The notes beneath the pieces were generated by a model. It was not told where the DNA came from and ran no database searches. It worked only from the letters and a program-made list of their open reading frames with translations. A stretch of DNA of 64,000 nucleotides from Lithospermum erythrorhizon (taxonomy: Eukaryota; Streptophyta; Magnoliopsida; Boraginales; Boraginaceae), in the NCBI GenBank assembly GCA_019722365.1, contig JADFUC010001995.1, positions 372,001-436,000 on the forward strand. Reading direction: 5' to 3'. Both the position numbers and the translations under genes were made by a program. Shown in pieces: positions 13,146 through 23,713 of this stretch. Position 1 is the first letter of the stretch. Every line of letters begins with the position of its first letter.

Positions 13146-13972
13146 TAACCAAATACTTGGTTTTAACTATTAACAATAATCGATTCACCCTAAAGCAAAT
13201 AGTTTGATGATTATTTCGGTATTTAAAGAAAAGGGACAATGAGGGAATATTTAAATTGATGTGCAAATAAAAAATAATAGGAGGGAAGAAAATGCTCAAA
13301 GAATCTTCACGAAAGATATTTTATATTCCATATATTCCAACTTTATAATTTTAGGTAGAGTACTTTTATATATATTGAATTATTCTTTTTATAAAATTTA
13401 TTACTACTAAATACGGAATAGTATTCAACATACCTTATTTTTTAAATGGTTATTTTGGTTCAAATTATATTATATATGTCAAATAAAACCACAAAATTTG
13501 TTAATTTTAATCATTAAAAAATAAGATGAACGATATTTAGTGATGGAGGCTGTGTTAATCTCGTAGGTTAATTATTGTGTTTACTTTGCACAAAGAGAGT
13601 ATATTGTGTTGGAGTTAACTTGTTTCAGGAAAACACATAATTCTGAAGGGTTATTTTTTTTTCTTGCAATTTTAACAACCTTCAACACCATACCTGTAGT
13701 TACAACTTACAACAAATAATAAAGATAATGTTACAATTGGAAATACTCTAAAAACAGTTGATATATGTATAGAAGAGAGACCTAATCGTCAGCGCTGAAC
13801 TTCGAGGAAGAATCGATGGGACGCAACTTTAAGCCTTTTTTAAGGCATGGTAGATCAGAGTACCTAACATATTACTCGATGCATGCATGTAATTTGTGCG
13901 TTCATCTATTGTTTCGAGTATCACTATGAAGCCGGATATGTAACTGTGTAATCGGCTTATGTTTTTCCCTCA
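13146..13972. other. Intergenic spacer between C78 and ATG13 genes
   Basis: Both neighbours are on the minus strand, so this holds the promoter of the C78 gene and the 3' UTR of ATG13. The stretch 13790-13972 is less AT-rich and is probably the ATG13 3' UTR. No TATA box or further exon is convincing. Confidence 0.5.
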
Positions 13973-16162
13973 TTAGGTACTTGAGCGTCTAGCATATTCG
14001 CTCTTGGAAAGTAACAAGTCCTTCATTTCTTTGTAAGATCTCAACTCCTCCAATGCGTCTGATGTTTTACGAGGCAACATGAAACTCGAGGCAGCAGCAA
14101 CTTCTCCTTTCTTGTGTTCGGAAAAGGAACTAGAATCCTGCCGGAGAGGTGGAGCCGTTCTTAGCAAATGAACAAGGGCAGCAACAGCAGTATCTTGTGA
14201 CTTCTTAGATGCTGAAGATTCCGAAACTCTTTGTGCATCGAGGCTATGTCTGTTCAACCAAACATTACAAAATATTATTCAAATTAAAAATGTACCGTTG
14301 TCTCAAGATAACAACAATTGGTACAAATGTAGGAAATCTATTCAGAACAAAGCCGAATAACAGCGAGCTACTAGGCATTGGCCCCATAACTGGACGGGGC
14401 TATCTGGAGCCTAATATAGTTAATTATGCCTCTTTTGATTAAGAGTTCGAGATGTAGAACGGTAACAAGATACATCCTAGACTGCTCAACATTAGCCTTC
14501 CAAAAAATGGACAGGTTTAGACTAGCTGACATAAGTCTTCATCAATTTCATTGTACATGTGAGAACACAACGATAAAAGAGCTTGAAGCAGGCGTACCTA
14601 GCATCAGGAGCATCAACATCATCAACAATAAATGGACAAGAAAAATCACCATCATCTAAGTCATCCTGGAAAGACAATCTACTCGAGCTCCTTGAGATCC
14701 CAACACGCGGTGAGCTGCTTGCCAAACTAGAAAACCGCCCTGAATCATCTCTGCAATCCCTTGACATCTGAAGAAGAAAGATAATTTGGATTAAACGAGA
14801 ATCCAAAATATACAGTTCTGGAACATAGTTGCCCAACAGAAGAATAACACACACCTCTGGACTAGGACTAGTGATTGTAGAGCTTGATTCCCCTGCCCTT
14901 AGGGACTCTGATTTACGCAGCAATTTCATTCCGGATGGAGATTCATGAGAGGAAAGATTGTATTTTGTACTTCTAGGGGATAGCGGGGGAAGAGAAAGTC
15001 TACTAGGGTCTGAACAGTTGGGAGAAAGGTATCGTGGACTTCTGCCCATGATCGGATGCGGAATACTGACAGGGGAAGTTTCTGAATGCAAACGATTCTG
15101 CAAATGATTTCCCCCTGAGAAATATGTTGGAGGTGACGGTGAAGGTGATGGCGAGAAAGGAGGAGAGAGTTGGTACTCATCGGAGCTTGTATATTTGTGC
15201 TGAGTTGGCAATCTGTTATTTTGCATCTTATGGGCATACATATCTTTTGGGGAAGAAGAAGTATATGAATGTGGAGGTGGGGTTTGGTTCTGAACCCTGT
15301 AAACACCACTTGACCAACTATGAGGGCGCTGAAATGGTGAATAAGTGGATGTTTGCACCCCTCTCATGGAAAAAGACTCTGTACGAGTTGTTTTTTTGTC
15401 TGTAAAGGTGGAAGGGAAAGCCCTGAGAGGGTCAGTCAAAGGGCTACCTACATAATCAGTTATGATTTCAGGAGGGAATGATGCAGGAGTCTCCAGATTA
15501 AAATCAGACAAGTTTTCAAGATATGTCACAGATACCGAAATATGACCTTGTTGCGTTTCAACAGGGGTGAAACTGTATTGCTTCATCAGTTCCTCCTCTG
15601 ACCTTGAGAACGGAGCATTAAACGAAGAAACCTTGTAATTGATATCAAACTCACACGTCTGACTCGCTGTTAAAAGTTTTTGAAAAGCCTTGTGAGCTGG
15701 AAGGAGCCTCATCATTGTATGAAGCGAGCGTAAAAGTATAATTGACTTCTGGTATGTTTTTTTGTGATGGGATTCACCAGTTAGAGGAGCCATATTCTTA
15801 AAAAACTCATACTGAACAACCCATCTTTCGACGACTGTCTCCTTGAACATCCCTAGTCCAGAAGTTGTACTTGAACCAACTCCAGAGGAAGAATCTAGCC
15901 GGTCCTGAACTAGCATTACATCAATTATCATTGGCTCCATTAGATTCCTCCTCCAAAAATTCAAATTATCAAGAGCAGCTGGCCTATCGCCTAGAATCAA
16001 ATTGAACCACTTATCACTCCTTTTCACTTCTCCTCTACCACTAAATGATCTCAGAGAAGGTACCCTCGAATCCAATATTATATGCAAGCTTTTCAAAAGA
16101 AACTGTGAAAGAATCTGCTCAAACCTTCCATGTTCCCCCACTCCACGACTTTGAAAATCCAT
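13973..16162 (-). CDS. ATG13: Autophagy-related protein 13 (ATG13)
   Basis: Three exons join in frame: 16162-14855, 14767-14598 and 14249-13973, giving 584 aa, close to the ~600 aa of Arabidopsis ATG13. The N-terminal ~190 residues form the HORMA-type ATG13 domain (ILSQFLLKSLHIILDSRVPS, SDKWFNLILGDRPAALDNLNFWRRN). A long Ser/Pro-rich disordered region with many SP/TP sites follows. The C-terminus carries conserved PFIVDDVDAPDAR and AALVHLLRTAPPLRQ segments seen in plant ATG13. The protein is the regulatory partner of the ATG1 kinase that starts autophagy. The disordered tail would be the phosphorylated, TOR-regulated part, by family knowledge. MDFQS was chosen as start because it aligns with family members. 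An in-frame upstream ATG at 16177 would add only five residues. Confidence 0.93.
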
Positions 16163-16400
16163 TATCGACAAAAACAAGTTCTAATCTAACACGGCTTCCC
16201 CTACAGTAATTTAGCAATGTAGTTCAATACATCAAAAAAAATTTCTAGCTCACCCCAGCTAAACAACTCACTCTTCAGGGCTTAGCCAATCTAGCTCAAT
16301 CTTAAACCAGAAAACTAAAACCTTCAACTCTAGCTATGTTTATATACACCTGAAAACATAAATCCAAATATTCAAACAAACATGACTTTATAGTATAATA

Positions 16401-16919
16401 ACAACATTTAACATGCATATTTTACCTTTGCATTACACAACAACTAGCTAAACACAAGGACTACAGATAAAAAAAATCGTAACTTTATGCAAAATATCAA
16501 GAAAAATCAAACCCATAAAGTACAAAGCCAGCTTACTAACATCCAATGATCCAAAATACAATATATATTGCCACATTAAATTGAAAATCCAGTTTTTGAA
16601 TGCTAATCAACAGATCAAGAACACAAAATTAAATTGCCAACTTAATGCTTAATTTTTTATTTTTTTTGCCAAAATAGTAGAAACACAACATTCAAACATG
16701 CATATATTTTACATGTGCATTGACACAACAACTAGCTAAGCAAACGTTACTATCTCATATTTCCAACAAAAATATCACAACTTTATTCAAAATATCAAGA
16801 AAAATCAAACCCATCAAGCAAAAAAACAATTTACCAACATCAAAAATACAAAAAACTACTTGCACATTAAATTAAAATTCCAACTTATGGGTATTAATCA
16901 ACAGATCAATAACACAAAA
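16401..16919. repeat. Diverged direct duplication upstream of ATG13
   Basis: Segment 16401-16630 recurs at 16685-16919. Shared words include ACAACAACTAGCTAA, AATATCAAGAAAAATCAAAC, CACATTAAATT and AATCAACAGATCAA. The unit is about 285 bp and the copies are roughly 75-80% alike by eye. It lies just upstream of the ATG13 start, in promoter or leader-intron sequence. Confidence 0.8.
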
Positions 16920-17235
16920 ATATATTCATTCACAATCTTAATACTTCATCTATAAAGTTAAATAAAATATTGAAGTAAATTAAAGATGATTAAAAATAGT
17001 GGGCAAAAATATTACTTGGAAAAATGAGCAAATTATTCAGAATATTGAGATGGAGTTGACACTTGGGTGTTTTGTTGGCATAATTTGATTGGGCTGCTCC
17101 TCTACTATACGCTAAACTATTATTTTACTCCATTTTTGTGTACACATTATGGTTATGGAATTGAGTCTCAAATTAATTTACACTTTTAATTAGCTAACTA
17201 AATGGGAGCAGCACAACTCTAAAGCAGTCTATTGC

Positions 17236-17830
17236 GTGAATCATTTGTTCGTTTGGATATTCTTGTAGGAGTTACGTAGCTTAAAATCTCGCTTGATGGA
17301 GGTGTTTGGAAAGGCCGATGAGCGATCTTGAAAGTTCGACATAGTGTGGCTGCGCGAATATTGCGGCATTAGTAAGCTTACAGAAATCATGAAATAGGTG
17401 TTGGAAAGCTTCGAGCAAAGCTTGAAAGTGCGAAAGGTATCTTGATGCAGCTAATTAAACTTTTGAGGCTTCGATAAAGGTTCAAAGCCAAATATTCTTG
17501 AGCCCGTGAGGTGTGAGTTAGTTAGAATTTGATTGAATGTTAAACTTTAGTTATGATTAAATTGTTAGTTTATAAATAGGAGTTGACTTAAGGAGGTAAA
17601 TTGTGGAAATCTTTTTTGATTATTGATTTCAAAATAATATACAAAGATTTATATGTCATTGGATTGATGGGTGCTCGAATTTTAAATTAACGCCTACTTT
17701 AGGCGAGACGATCTTACATAACTTCGATCTTTCTTGTATTATTTTCTTGTTAAGGATTAGAACGTCGTGGATTAGTAGTTCTGTCGTAACGATTTATAAT
17801 ATCCTTAATACATGATGCAAAAAATATTAA
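17236..17830. mobile_element. Possible decayed LTR-type sequence
   Basis: A more GC-balanced island contains TATAAATAGG near 17572 followed by a long AT-rich leader and the phrase TTCTTGTTAAGGATTAGAACG. The promoter-plus-leader layout resembles a plant LTR. No terminal TG...CA pair, target duplication or coding part was found, so the call is tentative. Confidence 0.25.
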
Positions 17831-18389
17831 AGCGAGGAGGCATCTGAGGAAAACACAAAAATGAGGTAAATTATACTTTCCACTATTTGGATAACTAGCA
17901 TATAAAAAAATGGAAGGAATAAATTGACAATTGAAATGTAAAAGTGGGCAAATTGATAATTTAAATTTATAAATAAGTTATTTGTTTATGTGAAAACGAG
18001 AAGTTGTGATGTATTATTTTGAAAATGAACATAAAAATGACATCATCCCAGAAATCATTCATAAAAAAGTATAAACTGTCATCTGGCGGTCAGTATCGCA
18101 GGATTTCGGAGAGGTAAATCGCGGGATGTGTCTGTGGCAGTGTAGGCGAGCTTGTCTTAAGCCAGCGTTTAATCTGAGATTCTGAAAATTGGCTTCAATT
18201 CGCGCATGAAGAGGTGCAGCTGACAACTTTAAACTTGACTACCATTTCGCTTCTGCGGCCGGCGTTATCAGCGTCGTTTACATTAATACATACATAGTTG
18301 AGCTGAGGCATTTGCTCGGACAATAAGTAAAGGCATGGTCGAAATCGGTTAGATTAGAAACTATGCGCATGTAGAATGGGCCTAAATAG

Positions 18390-18490
18390 TTTTTTAGCAG
18401 GGGAGAATGTTTTTTATAAGGCCTCATGAATCGAACTTGGGCTGGCTTCCAAAACTTTTTGTAAGGGCGGTTGCTTTACTGAGTACATAC
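18390..18490 (-). mobile_element. Possible tRNA-derived SINE fragment
   Basis: On the minus strand ACTCAGTAAAGCAAC is followed about 40 nt later by AAGTTCGATTCATGAGGCC, similar to the A and B boxes of a tRNA-type RNA polymerase III promoter. A proper tRNA cloverleaf cannot be formed, so a SINE remnant is likelier than a tRNA gene. Confidence 0.3.
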
Positions 18491-19723
18491 CATTATTATC
18501 ACTATAGACAAATTATGATATTTTTAATATTGTTAGGGCATGTATTTATAAAATTTGGAAAACAAAAAAAAAAAAGTCACTTAAAATATGAAGTCCAATT
18601 GTCAATATGTACCTAAGCACCATCCTTACATTTTTTTGTAAGAACCTAGAAATAACTCGGACTAAATTGCTAGACTATTGAAAAAGATAAGGACGATACT
18701 TCTAAAAATAGTTATCTTCTAATAAATGTTATGATCTATCCCGATATTTTATTAAATATCTTCTACGATATATTATGTTAAGCCTTATCTATTAATCTTA
18801 ACATAATTGAAATACACTTCAAATAATCCCTCCCAAAAATAGGTTAGGTGTGAAAATTTATTTGATATTCAAATATAACTTAAAAATAAAATATAATAAT
18901 GTAAATAGAAATATCCAAATTATTTGCAGATGGAATTTCCCGATAGTACGGTGGCCTTGAGCAGGTCCGATCCTTTATTGGAAAGCATGTCCCAATTGCA
19001 ATCTTATAAAGCTATTTCATTAAATTTGCTAATATATATATAATCATTAGATTATTGCTAATTTGCTAATATCAAATTATTTACTTTACTTTTCCGTTGC
19101 AATTAATATTAAAATGATTAATCTAGAGTGTAGTAATAAATGTATCTCATCATTAGATTGGTGGGGTACTCAAATTAAAAAAATAATTGAATATTAAAAT
19201 ATCTAATTCTATCTTATGGTAAAATATCTAATCATAATAACAATAATAAAGTATGTTGATTTAATTCTAACAAAAAGTTAGCATATGACCTTTTCCATAT
19301 ACGTAATCTGATACCATATTATAAATTGCAATTTATTTCCTAAAATTAAGTAGTTAGTAACTCATTTACTTATAAATCACCCATAACATTCTAAAAAAAC
19401 CAGTTTTAACCATGGTTTATTGCAATAATAACATATTCCTAATTTGATTATTGACTAAGTTATCACAATAAATGGCATACCAAACCCATTAAAGGAAATA
19501 AATAATGAGATTTGAAATGTTAATCCAAATAAGGAAAATATTTAATAGTTAAGATTTAATGTGATTACGTAAGCCGATTGGTGATAAGGTGATCGAAAAT
19601 CTTACCCAATTATTAATATAAATTGCAATTCCATATTTACATTCTGAGTTTAATTAGTAAGATCACCATGCCCAGCTCATATCAGCTAGTGTTTTATGAT
19701 CTTGATCTTAGGAAGCTTTAACG

Positions 19724-19735
19724 TGGTATCGGATC
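19724..19735 (+). mobile_element. Primer-binding-site-like word of an LTR element
   Basis: TGGTATCGGATC matches 10 of 12 bases of the initiator-methionine-tRNA primer-binding site TGGTATCAGAGC used by many plant LTR elements. The preceding 100 bp could be the end of an LTR. No gag or pol follows, so this would be a non-autonomous or deleted copy. Confidence 0.3.
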
Positions 19736-20079
19736 GGTCGTTGATTGATTCTGGCATTATAGCCATTTATTTGATATGATCGAAAATTAACGGACGGCAT
19801 GTAGTCGAGTGAACCTAACTACCGTGTGGACGGGTTCGCATGTGATATGGTGTAAATGACCAGTCGTACATTGAAAGATTAATACAAGATCTCGTCATTC
19901 ACAGGGGTCTTAAATGAAATCTGGCTTAAATAGGAGCCAGAAATAGAGGCCAAGACAGACCGAAAATAAACGAGAAATTTTTAGACTGATCGTAACCGAA
20001 CCAGTTTTAGTTCGGTGTCGGGCAGAACTAATTGGAGTTCGGCGCTGAAATAACAGAGCCGTGGCCAGATTCCCAAATT

Positions 20080-21375
20080 TTGTGTAGATTTTTCAATTTT
20101 TATTTATTTTTCATTTTCGAGATGCTTGTAATATTTGCGTGTGTACATTTTAAGAAGGAGAATTTAGATTTAAGCTTTTTGTTCGTTATTGGTATAATGA
20201 AATAAATATATATAAATCTTTAAACTAATAATATAGAAATCTGGTATGTAAAATAATTGATATTTATTGTATTGAATGTGTATGTAGATTTAATAAATTA
20301 AAGGATTAAAATCCCCAGTTTAAGAACATTTTGAGTTGAACGATATCTTCGAAATATGCAGCAAAATTTAAAGCAGAGCAGGCAGATGATGATGAGAACC
20401 GATAGGATTGAACGTCGGAACCGAACGATTTAGGTTATTGCTTTGATAAATAAGTTCGGTTATTTTGGCTCGAAAAGCAGTAGAACGAACCTTTGAAACA
20501 CTGCAACTCTGGAATTGATTTTAAGATGAAGCAATGAATTCTTAACAGTAGTTATTTGAGTCTGATTTAACTGTCTGAGTATTAAATCGATTGATTTTTT
20601 TATAATATGCTTTTTTAATATCTGAAATAATAAATTAAAATTAAATAACATCTAGAGTATATAAGAGGAGAAAAATATAAATGCAAATCGTATTATGAGT
20701 TTTTGTGTACGGCAAATATAATAGAAAAATAGCAAATGACGCTTTATTTTATTCTTTTTGTTTAAATAGTTTTGTCATATATATCGAAATATTATGGAAG
20801 TTAGATAATGAGTGGTGAATTCTTAAAATGGTAAAATAGGAATATCAAAGTTGGATTGACATAGCAGTAATAGGGCCTTAGGCATTATATAGTATAGATA
20901 ATGTAAATAGAAATATATTTTTTTCATAAAATTATTGCTCAAAAGCCAAATAGAAAGGATGGAAAATAAGATGATCATCAATCATCATATAATATCCGTG
21001 CGCCACATATCACGAGGACACTAGGTAGGATATAGTAGGGATGTGCATAAAATTTAAAATCGGTCAAATATATCGACAAAGATTTTTAAAATCGTCTGAG
21101 CAAACTAGGTTAGGTTCGACCGGAAGGCAGAATTAATTTATGTTCGGCTGAAATAAACTTAGGCAAAGCGGAATTCAAATTTTATGTAGATTTAATTTTA
21201 ATTTATTATTAACTTCGATATCTTGTAGTATTTGCGTAATGAGACTTTAGAAAGTGAATTTAGATTTAAGCTTTTATTTAATTAAATATTTCCTAAAACT
21301 AATAATATAGAGAATATAAAAATATGTAAAGAGTGTTATTGTATATTAAATATATATGTAGATTGTATAAGTAAT
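20080..21375. repeat. Two diverged direct copies of an unclassified repeat
   Basis: The block at 20080-20310 recurs, diverged, at 21165-21375. Both run through TTATGTAGATTT-like sequence, CTTGTA(A/G)TATTTGCGT, GAATTTAGATTTAAGCTTTT, AAACTAATAATATAGA and GTATGTAGATT in the same order. Both are followed by a stretch rich in GAACCGA/TTCGGTT words. They may be two insertions of one family or the ends of one decayed element. Confidence 0.7.
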
Positions 21376-21717
21376 TTTAAAAATGGATTCGTTGATACGT
21401 GGATTAGATATAATGCTTGCTTGAGCAAATTTTTAAGTTTAAGGCGATAAAGCCCAAAAATTGTTTAATCGAGAGCTTACTTAGAGATCGAACCGATGAA
21501 AAATGATTGAGGCAAAACCGATCGGGCAAATTAGGTTCGGCTGAAGCAGAAAGAAATAGGTTCGGTTAGTTTTAGACAATAGAGCCGTCCGTCCAGTTAC
21601 AACTAGGATATCGTTCAAATTTTTGTGTTTCTTCATCCGCACCATATGTGGTTGCAGACTACCAAGTACTATTATGCAATAGTATCAATAATACTATGTA
21701 ATGTTATAAATGTTTGT

Positions 21718-21840
21718 GGCATGCGCTTGAGTGGTAAAAAATTAAATATCGATAATGCAAATGCTTTTTATGTAGTGTGAGTTCGAGCTACCGTAGAACG
21801 GCCTCTCCCAAATTATTTGAACATTATTTTGTTGTAATAT
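21718..21840 (+). mobile_element. tRNA-derived SINE-like element
   Basis: TGCGCTTGAGTGGTAA resembles a tRNA A box and GTGAGTTCGAGCT resembles a B box about 55 nt later. A CCTCTCCC motif and a TTTTGTTGTAA end follow, an arrangement seen in plant SINEs. The A-B spacing is longer than in a tRNA and no cloverleaf forms. A relic SINE is the best explanation. Confidence 0.45.
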
Positions 21841-22263
21841 GATATTTTTCATTTTTAGTTGTTGAAAAATTCATTCCTCATTAAAATTGATAACAAAATT
21901 ATGACTTTTTTCACATAGTTCTAAAAATCTTTAATAATTAATCCCCAAAATTGATATTGGGTTATTATTGTTAGTAAATATTTTTTCTTTTTTTGTAATA
22001 TTTAATCCCAATTATAATTAGTTAGAAATTTACGTAGTAGTTATTTGTATTATTTAATATACGTATTTATAATTTAAATCTTATGTAATCGTCTTTTGAT
22101 CGTTAATTTATATAAAAAAAAAATTAAATGAACAATCATTTTAAGACATAGTAACATGATTTTAGATGAAATTGAAGCCACATTCATGAGTGGTCCTAAA
22201 ATCTAACTCCAAGATTCCATCAGGTTCATTGAACCTGGACTACTAGACACCCAAACATTTTCC

Positions 22264-22270
22264 TATAAAT
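22264..22270 (+). promoter_or_regulatory. TATA box of the LSU gene
   Basis: TATAAAT lies 144 bp upstream of the ATG at 22408 and would start a leader of about 110 nt. The position is typical. I saw no sulfur-response core (GAGAC) close by, so the source of sulfur regulation is not visible. Confidence 0.5.
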
Positions 22271-22407
22271 GTCCCTACCAATGAATTATTCTCATTAAGT
22301 AATAAGTAGTTAAACTCACTACAAAACCATCTTATCTCCATAAAAACTGTCCCAATTTACTTGTCTACTTATAAGTTATAACCAAATAAACCTCCCCCAT
22401 TTTCACA

Positions 22408-22743
22408 ATGGCGCCTAACATCTTCAACTCATTTTCTGGTTCGGGTTCTGAGGTGTTGAGGAGGAGGAATGAGGAGCTAGAGAGAGAGTTGAAGAGAAGC
22501 CATGAGAGAGAAGAGAAAATGAGTAAAGAATTGGAGAAAACAAGAACAAGGTTGAGGGTGGTTGAAGATGCAGAAGAGAGGCTTTGCTTACAGCTAGGTG
22601 AGCTTGAAGCTGAAGCTGTTGACCAAGCTCGAACATATAGGGCACATATAGTTTCCCTCATGCAGCAACTTGGTGCAGCTCAGAAACTTTTGCAACAAGC
22701 TGAGATTCACTTTGAAGTTGATTATGAGTCCATGTCTGAATAG
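22408..22743 (+). CDS. RESPONSE TO LOW SULFUR (LSU) family protein
   Basis: A single-exon 111-aa protein. Residues 14-55 are an almost uninterrupted charged coiled coil (RRRNEELERELKRS...). The family hallmark VEDAEERLCLQLGELEAEAV is followed by DQARTYRAHIVSLMQQL. Arabidopsis LSU1-4 are ~95-aa coiled-coil proteins induced by sulfur shortage and other stress. They act as interaction hubs, and their biochemical activity is unsettled. This copy has a slightly longer C-terminal tail rich in Gln and acidic residues. It has no signal peptide or membrane segment, so it should be cytosolic or nuclear. The ATG is the first in frame and sits ~110 nt after the predicted transcription start. Confidence 0.88.
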   Translation: MAPNIFNSFSGSGSEVLRRRNEELERELKRSHEREEKMSKELEKTRTRLRVVEDAEERLCLQLGELEAEAVDQARTYRAHIVSLMQQLGAAQKLLQQAEIHFEVDYESMSE

Positions 22744-23713
22744 TTTTTAACATTATTATTATTATTGATGTGTCATGTGTGTATGATAGCAATTATGAGT
22801 AAAATTTGGGGAAAAAAAGGAGGAATGAACAACTTTTTTGTTGGATTTTTTCCTCTTTTTTGTTGCTTCATTTTTGAAGTCTTCATTGCCCCGGATTATG
22901 AATATACCTTGCTCAAAAGGGTAATCGCATCTTGACGCTCCCACACACCCCCATCCGACAAAACCAATTAAATAATGAGATGTAAATCACAATATCATAA
23001 TTCCTACATCAGAAGGCCCTCGTTAGAGTATTTTTACTCCAATCTGTTGAGGCATTTGCATGCATTTTCCGGTGGGCTATGCCCGTGCAAGACGATTTAT
23101 CTTGATACGCTCAACGTAAACGTCATGGCAGTTAATCTGTCCAGCCGATAATGGGAGGTTGTCGAGATGTCTTTCGGACAGATCATGCATCTGGCAGTGA
23201 CTAATGTAAGTAAGATAGCACGCCCAGCAGCAGGCAGCGGCTGGCCGGATTGGCAATTCTTTATGAGGATCGAGCCGCGTCTTGATCTTGCCGAAGCGTA
23301 GCCGCGAAAGAGCGTAGATGTCATTTGAGATGAGTAAGAAGTATACAATACAACGATTTTTCATCACTTGCAAGTTGGTAGTATAGACAAGTGAGCGCTT
23401 TGATAAATATTTTCGAAAGCCTAATCACTTTCCAAAACAATTTGATACACCAAATGCTAGAAGGTGTTTGATTTTGACCAGGCCAAAATCGACGTTGGTA
23501 TAAGAGGACTGATGACTCGATATAACCAACAAATGAGCATACATATATATGGCACATCATGAGCAAACCGAACTAATATAAATTTGGAATAAATCGATAT
23601 CATGAAGTTGGTGGATCGATCAGAACCAACTCTTTGCTATTACAAAAGAAAACATCTCGAGGCAAAAATGCAATTGAGCCCCATTACAAAAGATGCAATC
23701 TTGAAAGTACTGC
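22744..23713. other. Intergenic, with an unexplained GC-rich block
   Basis: This contains the LSU 3' UTR and sequence downstream of the HP30-like gene. The part at 23070-23350 is clearly more GC-rich than its flanks and is open for ~80-98 codons on the minus strand in two frames. I recognise no protein in either frame. It may be a gene or transposon fragment. Confidence 0.5.

Larger units (their letters stand above)
16920..22263. other. Gene-free repeat-rich region
   Basis: No protein exon was recognised on either strand. The region holds decayed repeats: the LTR-like block at 17.2-17.8 kb, a GC-rich island at 18.07-18.30 kb, a tRNA-like patch at 18.39-18.49 kb (minus), a PBS-like word at 19724, the paired repeats at 20.1 and 21.2 kb, and a SINE-like patch at 21.72 kb. 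The remainder is AT-rich. Confidence 0.6.
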
